DNA of 64,000 bases, taken from NCBI GenBank assembly GCA_902702965.1, contig CACRXP010000003.1, positions 8,181-72,180 on the forward strand. The letters are read 5' to 3'. The notes under the pieces were generated by a model. The model was not told where the DNA came from, searched no databases, and was given only the letters and a program-made list of their open reading frames with translations. Origin of the DNA: Spirometra erinaceieuropaei. Lineage: Eukaryota; Platyhelminthes; Cestoda; Diphyllobothriidea; Diphyllobothriidae. The position numbers and the translations under genes were made by a program. This document shows, piece after piece, positions 60,701 through 64,000 of this stretch. Within the stretch, counting starts at the first letter, position 1; every line of letters starts with the position of its first letter.

Positions 60701-63700
60701 TTCAGAGGTTTAGTCAAACCTTCTTTTTGCCTCATCTTGGTGTATGCGACACATTTTGCCGATGCTTGTGCGGCAGGGTACATGGGAAGTCGGGGCCACG
60801 GAAGTTCGAAGCCGGATTCCCAAATAACGGCATAAATGGGGACAACAGCCACAACGGTGACGGCACTGACGGCAGGAAGAAAATGACGAAGAGGAGGGGA
60901 TGAATGCAAACGTTGAGGCGGAAAATATGACTCACGACGACGTAGGAAGTTGATACAAAGGGAGCTTCGGTTGGACAATAAAGTGACTGCTGTTCGTGTC
61001 TGACCTGAAATAGGGGCAAGAAATGCGAGCATGATACTAGCAAGGTGTGGTTTAGGCAGTGTCGCAGTTAAACATCAAACTGCAGGCTTTTTCGCTCACA
61101 GAATGACAACAAATCTAATAAGTAATGTTAACAGTTTTGGCTCGCAGAGAACGCTATACTAATTGGGGAAAAATAACAAACTAAGTGCTCAGCCCGTCAA
61201 TCGGACCAACAAAATAGGTTATAGAAGCAACAAGCGGGATCGCCCACAGCATTCGTCTTTTGGTACAATTCTTAAGTGGCCTGCTTATCACGCGCAATGA
61301 GCTTGGTAAATACAGGGGCGGATCGGGAACGCAAAAAGAGATGCAAATGTCGTCGGAAGGATTCGAATGCACATCCTATGAGGCTGGCCTATGGTTGGGA
61401 CACGGTTGGCAAACGAGGTCAAGGAAAGCAAAAGTAAGAGATCCGGGTCGGTAATCTGAGGAAAATGAATTGCACACCGGATCGGGGGACTTTTCTGGCT
61501 GACGTTTCGAAGAGCTGGGGCTGCTCTCCATTGTCAAGGAAAGCCTGGAATAGCTGGTTCTGTGGCGGCTACTTTGTCGGTAAGATTTTCTGACTATTTA
61601 CTATTTGTTGTTATGCGATCGTTTGCAAACGCCTGAGTCCCGAAGACCCAGGGCAAAATAGAGCGCCCGTAGTGCGTCTTGTACTCACTACCGAGCAGTT
61701 AATGCTCAGCCCACGTGACTTGGAATATTTGCGATCTCAGCTGATAAAAGGAGAGTTAGTGACCCCAGTGGTACGGAGTTTAACTTAATGTTCAGTGATC
61801 ACAGAGACCGGATAACCTCAGACCGAGGTTGGGGTATGGATAGTAGGTAGTGGAAAACAAGTGACCATTTCAGTTTCCATGTCATTGTTGGTGGCACTTC
61901 CAAAAACAAACAAATCTGGCCGGGTGGGAGGTTGCGGGTCTAGGGCAGGGGGAGTTGGTACCAGATAACCCACACAAAACTTCCTCACGGTTTGTGTCGA
62001 CGGGTAATCTGACTGAGAGTATACGGCAAGATGAATGAGCATTCCGACGTATGGATGTAGGCGTAGACGCTACGCGCAGAAGGCATCTTGATTCGGCCAC
62101 AGTTTATTACTAAGGGGATATCGAACGCGATATAGTTGGACGCGCACAAGACCAACGATCTTAATAAGCCAGATTAGCAAAATTCCCACCCTTCACAGGC
62201 CACAATTACTAAGCCATGTGATGCACATGCCTTAAAGGCGATTTGCACGTAAGGTTTTGTTTATTAAGGTCTAGTCAGACGATAGAAAGCAGGGCTACTT
62301 GATGACGTCATCACTAAGCCTATCGGAAACTTGCGTAGCAACAATTCCGCACGTAGGAACTTGGCAAATCTTCTACAACCTCATTAGCCCTGGTTGGCCT
62401 AGGAGCTGGCTGTGGTGGGATTCGGCTTAGTGTCGCTTCAATCATCAGCAACCCAACCTATGTAAGAGCCGCTCCTGAGACCGCATTACCAGCTCGCGCT
62501 TCGGCCTAGATGGATATCCTTCTGACGTCTCAGCCTTCAATGAAACGACGACATCGCATAGACTGTTTCGTGAGCGGAATTTACAGCCCAGTGAGATCGA
62601 TAACGACTACGAGTGTGTCGACAGAGATAACGTTCATAACGGTGGCGTTAAGACGAAAATAATAACGGCGAAAAACACCCAGAAGTCCAGTAAAAGGAGT
62701 TCGTAGTTTGATTTAACTTGCCCGACAAAGGAGCTCAACTGTTACCTGACCTCGTAGAAATGCTACCGGTAGGAGTCCCTCAGTTCAAAAGGCGTGGAGG
62801 CCTTACTCTCGAAATGGACAATCGGCAGAGCTAAGCTGCTACTTGTTAATGGCCTTCAGGTGAATAAAAAACGGGCAGTAGCAACAAATTCTTCTCCGTC
62901 TTCGTCGTCGTCTTCTTCTTCTTCTGCCTATTCTTCTTCATCAGTGCCGGGGTAGTGTAGCGGTAGATACACTCGTCTGCGCACTAGAGTGACCGGGTTC
63001 GAACTCCGCTATGTATTTTATCTCCGTAGATCGTCACGCGTGGAGAACTACGACTCGCCAGATCATCAAGGGCAGTTAACTCAGGCAAGATCACAATCAT
63101 GCCAAGTACAAGTACATCATTAGCGGCATCACCTCCACCATCACCCTCGCCGTCGTCCTCTTCTTCCTCCTAATCATAATCACTACCACCGGCGTCATCA
63201 TCATCATCATCATCATCATCCGAAAATGACATATGGTCAAAAATGCACGAAAATCCGATCGACATGGCGTGCGAGGCGTCACGGACTATCGCGGGCAATT
63301 AAACCTGGAGGGGCGTAGAGGGGATGCATAAGGAGCATTCATTAAGATGCATTCCTCCCTAAATAGGGGGTTTTTCGGGACCTTCAAACCAAAACGGAAA
63401 AAACCAATAGACTGTCTAGGCACAAGAAAAGCATGCGCGCATCGAAAATCTTCCTATCCTACGCGCTACAAAGGAGGTCAGAAAGGCAATCTAACGTCAC
63501 AGAATAAGAGAACCATGATCTTTGTGCAGTAAACAAAATGATATGATTACTCTTGCAGATTGACAAAAGTAGACAGCCGATGGATGAAGTCGGTGGAGCC
63601 GCCTTTTACGAATTCAAAGGGGCCATATAGAGAGCCATTCTTTAAAACCAGTCGTACAATGGCACAACGCTGGCCAACAAGCAGGCGACGGCGATCTACT

Positions 63701-63792
63701 GACACGAGATCAGCCAAGTGGATAGCGTGCGAATCTGTATCGAGCGCGGAGTCTGAGTCGGCGATCCACTGCAGGGTCGCACCTAAAGTGTC
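39601..63792 (-). CDS. TBC1D15: TBC1D15/TBC1D17-like Rab GTPase-activating protein, 11 exons placed
   Basis: Exons (minus strand): 63792-63551, 61004-60936, 58436-58169, 54691-54554, 51935-51832, 46185-46091, 42229-42113, 41301-41201, 41155-41056, 40522-40425, 39717-39601. All junctions are GT/AG and phases agree, giving 483 codons without a stop. The first two exons resemble the N-terminal domain of TBC1D15 (HLADLVSV...[17 protein letters not shown]). The TBC domain runs from the [17 protein letters not shown] exon to the last exon. The arginine finger (EKDTFRTDR) and glutamine finger ([10 protein letters not shown]) are both present, so the protein should stimulate GTP hydrolysis by a Rab (Rab7 for human TBC1D15, at mitochondria-lysosome contacts). 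Both gene ends are missing: more exons lie right of 63792 and left of 39601. Introns range from 45 nt to 5.6 kb, and most large ones are filled with mobile elements. TBC1D15 and TBC1D17 cannot be told apart here. Confidence 0.9.
40425..40522 (-). CDS. TBC1D15: TBC1D15-like exon
   Basis: 98 nt, acceptor TTTTTACAG, donor GTTAGT. Encodes [19 protein letters not shown], the strongly conserved F.FRWLL..FKREF block. Confidence 0.95.
41056..41155 (-). CDS. TBC1D15: TBC1D15-like exon
   Basis: 100 nt, acceptor CCTTATAG, donor GTAAGT. Encodes [16 protein letters not shown], aligned with the GMKTQLIQLSTLLRLL helix of the family. Confidence 0.9.
41201..41301 (-). CDS. TBC1D15: TBC1D15-like exon: glutamine finger
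   Basis: 101 nt, acceptor GCCAAAG, donor GTTAGT. Encodes [10 protein letters not shown], with the catalytic Gln, and [15 protein letters not shown]. The next intron is only 45 nt. Confidence 0.95.
42113..42229 (-). CDS. TBC1D15: TBC1D15-like exon: arginine finger
   Basis: 117 nt, acceptor CCCCTCAG, donor GTGAGT. Encodes [14 protein letters not shown] and [16 protein letters not shown]; the first Arg after KDTF is the catalytic arginine finger. Confidence 0.95.
42429..43386 (+). mobile_element. Long-TIR non-autonomous DNA transposon, copy 1 (958 bp)
   Basis: It starts CAGCCAGTGGCC after TA (42427-42428) and ends GGTCGCTAACTG before TA (43387-43388). The right end read in reverse (CAGTTAGCGACC) matches the left end, and the two arms stay alignable for about 165-180 bases, including CCGATTGGGT, ACTTAAGTGG and CGGCTTTTGAA.GCACTTC. 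The TA duplication and CAGT-like end are features of Tc1/mariner elements; long arms and a non-coding middle suggest a MITE-like derivative. The 91-codon frame inside (42873-43148) shows no transposase motif. It lies in an intron of the TBC gene. A second copy of almost equal length is at 52728-53688. Confidence 0.8.
43945..44370 (+). repeat. Dispersed repeat R, fullest copy
   Basis: Left to right it carries CAGTTCGACCGTTGTG, TCCGACGACGGCCAACGTG, CACGGTGACTTGCGCG, TACACTTGCGCAGCACCTACC, CTCTCTCCTCCCCATCTGG, GGGCGCAGGTGGCTGGCACG, GGATCCGCACCTGGGCGTGCC, then a tail with GCAAGCGCATCTACCGGCAG. The tail is shared with the copy at 55960-56230. No coding role is recognised. It sits just upstream of a CR1-like LINE fragment. 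Confidence 0.7.
44410..45868 (+). mobile_element. CR1-like LINE RT fragment with (TGAAC)n tail, second copy
   Basis: Plus-strand pieces: [18 protein letters not shown] (about 44415), then [20 protein letters not shown] (44525), MFADNIKV (catalytic DD changed to DN), [38 protein letters not shown]. The 3' untranslated part ends CACTGAACTGAACTAG. Same family and same 5'-truncation style as 23278-24470. Stops near 44645 and 44710, the frame change at 45170 and the mutated catalytic site make it inactive. It lies in an intron of the TBC gene. Confidence 0.82.
46091..46185 (-). CDS. TBC1D15: TBC1D15-like exon: TBC helix before the arginine finger
   Basis: 95 nt between acceptor CACACAG and donor GTGAGT. 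Encodes [20 protein letters not shown], matching the LQWKSVS.EQ..RN...RDYR segment. Confidence 0.85.
46600..46763. repeat. Strong inverted repeat with hammerhead-like core
   Basis: The left arm 46600-46656 and right arm 46707-46763 are reverse complements, with a perfect 27-base core (left 46620-46646, containing AAGTTATTGGCCTGACGT). The 50-base middle is built from further short inverted units (GAATCC, GGATTC). On the minus strand the fold reads ATTGGC-CTGACG...GAAACGTC-AGGCCAAT, that is, a hammerhead-like core flanked by a perfectly paired stem I. It lies in an intron of the TBC gene. Confidence 0.75.
46861..47135 (+). repeat. tRNA-derived SINE (family 1), best copy
   Basis: The head GTGGCCCATTGGTTAGAG resembles a tRNA A box, and CGCGAGTTCGAGCCTCGG (46911-46927) is a B box, spaced as in tRNA genes. 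The body continues TTCCACACTTCGGGATTGGG, GACGACGGCTAATAAGCC, AGAAATGGCCATTCC, TTGTCTTTGTCGGTAATA, and the end carries CGAGTGAGTTCCGTAAG and GGTCAGTGAGCGCC. The anticodon arm is degenerate and the 3' end does not pair as an acceptor stem, so it is a SINE rather than a tRNA gene. RNA polymerase III would drive it from the internal boxes. Confidence 0.82.
47270..47480 (+). repeat. Dispersed repeat R, copy abutting an RTE LINE 3' end
   Basis: Contains TATCGACGATGTCCACAG, TAGTTTATAGTGATGGTAG, GCAGCACCTACCACACTACC, CCTGAGCCCGGTGTCAAGAC and GAGAGGACCGGAGGCGAG. Its right end touches the 3' end of the minus-strand RTE LINE at 47481, the same arrangement as at 20816-21350. Confidence 0.65.
47481..50060 (-). 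mobile_element. RTE-type LINE (family beta), 5'-truncated and decayed
   Basis: Read down the minus strand: [21 protein letters not shown] (about 49960), then [19 protein letters not shown] (49790), [20 protein letters not shown] (49700), an RT fingers piece with [16 protein letters not shown] (49540), then a repeat-R insertion at 48960-49310, then [12 protein letters not shown] and RT palm pieces (48770 down to 48500), and the C-terminus [20 protein letters not shown] near 47740. Stops and shifts are frequent. The RT YxDD region is not clearly readable. It lies within one 5.6-kb intron of the TBC gene. Confidence 0.85.
48960..49310 (-). repeat. Dispersed repeat R, minus-orientation copy nested in an RTE LINE
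   Basis: Plus-strand blocks are GCGTGGACCAGAGGGTGTGG, GTCTTCTTGACTCTGTCTG, AGAGAGTGCGGTAGATGCTG, TGCAAGTCTGCTACCACTAT, then CACGTGCAAGTGACTGTCC. It interrupts the reverse transcriptase of the surrounding element, so it inserted after that LINE. Confidence 0.65.
50061..51831. other. Intronic, nothing recognised
   Basis: Part of the 5.6-kb intron between two TBC-gene exons. A stretch near 51310-51360 faintly resembles the body of the family-1 SINE in reverse, too weakly to annotate. Confidence 0.4.
51832..51935 (-). CDS. TBC1D15: TBC1D15-like exon: TBC motif A
   Basis: 104 nt, acceptor GTTTCAG, donor GTACGG. Encodes [20 protein letters not shown], the GL..LR...W..LLG motif that opens TBC domains. 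Confidence 0.93.
52728..53688 (+). mobile_element. Long-TIR non-autonomous DNA transposon, copy 2 (961 bp)
   Basis: It starts CAGTATCTGGCC after TA (52726-52727) and ends TTTCACTGACTG before TA (53689-53690). The right arm in reverse (CAGTCAGTGAAAAATCTC) aligns with both arms of copy 1, and the two copies also share their middles (CGCAGATCGG.CTCA, ATCGTATCTGTC). The arms are about 176 and 183 bases. The length nearly equals copy 1 (958 bp), so both are whole members of one family. No transposase is visible. It lies in another intron of the same TBC gene. Confidence 0.8.
53691..54553. other. Intronic, nothing recognised
   Basis: No coding or repeat signal that I can support. Confidence 0.4.
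54554..54691 (-). CDS. TBC1D15: TBC1D15-like exon: start of the TBC region
   Basis: 138 nt, acceptor CTTTTAG and donor GTATGT. Encodes [16 protein letters not shown] and AEIFNG, aligned with the EEW...DSEGRI...IFRGG region of the family. Confidence 0.9.
55228..55602 (-). other. Unrecognised 124-codon reading frame with a hydrophobic segment
   Basis: A minus-strand ATG frame holds a leucine-rich hydrophobic stretch ([10 protein letters not shown]...[20 protein letters not shown]) that could span a membrane. No family was recognised and there is no splice or homology support. It sits inside an intron of the TBC gene on the same strand, so it is more likely a chance frame. Confidence 0.15.
55960..56230 (-). 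repeat. Dispersed repeat R, minus-orientation copy with tail
   Basis: Plus-strand blocks are TGCCGGTAGATGCGCTTGTG, TGGGCATGGCTGCCCAGCC, GTGGACCAGGGGATGTGGTG and CGTCCAGGTGCGGGTCC. The first block (the tail) is shared with 44280-44320 in reverse. A long open minus-strand frame crosses it but is composed of repeats. Confidence 0.65.
56721..56822 (+). repeat. tRNA-derived SINE head (family 1) fused to an RTE LINE piece
   Basis: CGTGGCTCAGTGGTTAGAGG (A box) and TCGCGAGTTCGAGCCCC (B box) are followed by TTCCACACTTCGGGATTGGG, then similarity to the SINE stops at about 56820. RTE LINE sequence is recognisable from about 56930. Only the head is present. Confidence 0.75.
56930..57890 (+). mobile_element. 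RTE-type LINE (family alpha), C-terminal RT part and 3' end
   Basis: Plus-strand pieces: IDWI.EKALHE (about 56950), then [17 protein letters not shown] with the catalytic YADD changed to YADN (about 57000-57050), [14 protein letters not shown] (57098), [18 protein letters not shown] (57290), [25 protein letters not shown] (57495), [16 protein letters not shown] (57620) and [18 protein letters not shown] (57710). The 3' end carries GATCGTCACGCGTGGA (57803) and AAGTAAGCAAGCGAACAAGC. Several shifts; inactive. The 3' end matches the tail of the SINE at 62946-63112. Confidence 0.87.
58169..58436 (-). CDS. TBC1D15: TBC1D15-like exon: linker before the TBC domain
   Basis: 268 nt. It starts [15 protein letters not shown] (family: KDPYTATMIGFSKV) and ends [14 protein letters not shown] before GTGAGC. 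The middle (His/Gln/Ala-rich) is lineage-specific and low in complexity. Confidence 0.85.
58961..59105 (-). repeat. Family-1 SINE body fragment, minus strand
   Basis: Plus-strand GAGTACCGACAAAAACAAAG, GGCCATGTCTAGCCTAAGG and AGTCGGCCACTCCCAACTTC are the reverse of TTTGTCGGTA, AAGCCAGAAATGGCC and the GGGATTGGGAATGACTGGCT region of the 46861 copy. The head is unclear. Confidence 0.6.
59325..59490 (+). repeat. tRNA-derived SINE copy joined to an RTE LINE tail
   Basis: GCCGGTAGCTCAACGGTAGAG (split here by the A box TAGCTCAACGGTAGAGCG) looks like a tRNA head, and GATCGTGGGTATGAATCACG replaces the B box. The body is typical: GGTTGGGTATGGCTGGTTG, TTAATAAGCCAGAAACGGCC, TCTCCCTTACCTTTG. Its right side runs without a clear break into a zinc-finger-coding LINE tail. 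Confidence 0.7.
59500..60115 (+). mobile_element. LINE tail coding C2H2 zinc fingers (RTE family beta type)
   Basis: A 167-codon frame (59612-60115) contains [21 protein letters not shown], that is C-x2-C and H-x3-H (about 59757-59819), then [18 protein letters not shown], then a second degenerate finger [18 protein letters not shown] (about 59881-59940). Just before it, a first finger [10 protein letters not shown] appears in another frame (about 59600). From memory of flatworm RTE elements, such fingers end the polyprotein of this LINE group. The reverse transcriptase itself is absent, as in a 5'-truncated insertion. Confidence 0.72.
60116..60935. other. Intronic; one unrecognised Cys-rich frame
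   Basis: A plus-strand frame (60463-60903) has C-x2-C pairs ([16 protein letters not shown]) after an AG at 60574. It opposes the TBC gene and matches no family I know. I see no other signal. Confidence 0.25.
60936..61004 (-). CDS. TBC1D15: TBC1D15-like small exon
   Basis: 69 nt between acceptor TATTTCAG and donor GTGAGT. It encodes [14 protein letters not shown], which lines up with the short linker after the N-terminal domain. Phase fits both neighbours, which is the main support. Confidence 0.6.
61491..61545 (-). other. Hammerhead-ribozyme-like motif, minus strand
   Basis: On the minus strand GGCTTTCC, TTGACAA, a seven-pair hairpin GGAGAGC-AGCCCCA-GCTCTTC, then GAAACGTC and AGCC, where GGCT and AGCC can pair. 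The GAAA box and GTC site fit a hammerhead. The CUGANGA box appears as TTGACAA, two changes away. Stem II is convincing; the core is damaged. Confidence 0.4.
61546..62895. other. Intronic, nothing recognised
   Basis: Short frames only; one at 62042-61818 on the minus strand is not conserved as far as I can tell. Confidence 0.4.
62896..62945 (+). repeat. (TTC)n/(GTC)n simple repeat
   Basis: TTCGTCGTCGTCTTCTTCTT followed by further TTC units, immediately left of a SINE head. Confidence 0.8.
62946..63112 (+). repeat. tRNA-derived SINE (family 2) with LINE-derived tail
   Basis: The head starts GCCGGGGTAGTGTAGCGGTA (A box), with the B box CCGGGTTCGAACTCC at 62993-63007. The tail from 63028 reads GATCGTCACGCGTGGA, then TTAACTCAGGCAAGATCACA and CCAAGTACAAGTAC. 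The RTE LINE 3' end at 57803-57885 has the same first 16 bases and then alignable sequence (TTAAATCAGACTTGATCACA, CCAAGTAAGCAAG). A tRNA head plus a LINE-derived tail is the classic SINE plan, where the tail recruits the partner's reverse transcriptase. Confidence 0.8.
63120..63221 (+). repeat. Trinucleotide-rich tract ending in (CAT)n
   Basis: Imperfect (CAC/TCC/GTC)n passes into about nine TCA units at 63195-63220. It may have grown from the SINE's 3' tail. Confidence 0.8.
63551..63792 (-). CDS. TBC1D15: TBC1D15-like exon: N-terminal domain
   Basis: Bounded by acceptor CCCCTAG and donor GA|GTAATC; 242 nt. It encodes [18 protein letters not shown] and [11 protein letters not shown], matching the N-terminal region of TBC1D15 that precedes the TBC domain. 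The match is moderate but colinear. Confidence 0.75.
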
Positions 63793-64000
63793 CTAGGGGG
63801 CAGTGGGGTTTAGAATATCGATGACCCTGGACTTACCGAGTTTAGAAGGAATAAGGTACCACTGACAGATTCAGAGCTCACAGTAAGGTGGACGTAAGGC
63901 CACTTGAAACAGGCTTCCTCATTGTATGAGTCCTATATGGTGGTAGAGAAAAAAGGTAGGGAGAGCGTCTGTACTATAAGGGCTTACAAGCACAACAAGC
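63793..64000 (-). other. Intron upstream of the first placed TBC-gene exon
   Basis: A good acceptor precedes the 63792 exon, so the gene continues to the right, outside the window or in an exon I cannot identify here. Confidence 0.5.

Noticed and set aside
60463..60903. Cys-rich 146-codon plus-strand frame
   Set aside because: The CxxC pairs are suggestive, but there is no family match, and an exon of the TBC gene overlaps the region just to the right on the other strand.
62946..63010. Possible functional tRNA gene
   Set aside because: Good internal promoter boxes, but a LINE-derived tail follows and the acceptor stem does not pair.
1..64000. CRISPR arrays, bacterial operons, rRNA genes
   Set aside because: None seen; spliced genes and eukaryotic retroelements show that this is animal DNA.

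Overview
The window is animal nuclear DNA, most probably from a tapeworm of the Spirometra/Dibothriocephalus/Schistocephalus type (Diphyllobothriidea). That rests on my recognition of the non-LTR retrotransposon families, on introns of 31-45 nt beside kilobase introns, and on moderate GC with very dense decayed mobile elements. It was not confirmed by a search. There is no bacterial-style operon, rRNA or CRISPR array. One assembly gap (N) lies at 30839-31066.

Three host genes can be supported. (1) PRMT7, protein arginine methyltransferase 7, plus strand, 4589-8352, three exons. (2) dCMP deaminase (DCTD), minus strand, 9431-8753, converging on PRMT7, with introns of 34 and 31 nt. (3) A TBC1D15/TBC1D17-like Rab GTPase-activating protein, minus strand, filling the right 24 kb (63792 down to 39601). 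I could place eleven phase-consistent exons (483 codons), covering an N-terminal domain and a TBC domain with both catalytic fingers. Both ends of this gene are missing from the model.

Much of the rest is mobile DNA. 1-1421 is an RTE-type LINE endonuclease fragment. 15285-19322 is a CR1/Jockey-like LINE with ORF1, endonuclease and an internally deleted RT. 20.8-22.0 kb is a cluster of a short dispersed repeat. 23.3-24.5 kb is a CR1-like RT fragment. 24493-29260 is an old, heavily decayed Gypsy-type LTR element. 34245-38848 is a young Gypsy-type element with near-identical LTRs and a perfect 5-bp target duplication, but with broken reading frames. The TBC gene introns carry two matching 0.96-kb elements with long terminal inverted repeats and TA duplications, another CR1-like fragment, several RTE fragments, tRNA-derived SINEs and a strong inverted repeat.

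The observations most worth following up are the long-TIR non-autonomous element pair, a set of hammerhead-ribozyme-like motifs sharing a GAAACGTC-type core, a tRNA-derived SINE whose tail matches an RTE LINE 3' end in the same window, and the tiny introns. Stretches listed as empty are those where I found no convincing coding, RNA or repeat signal by eye; spliced exons could be missed there.
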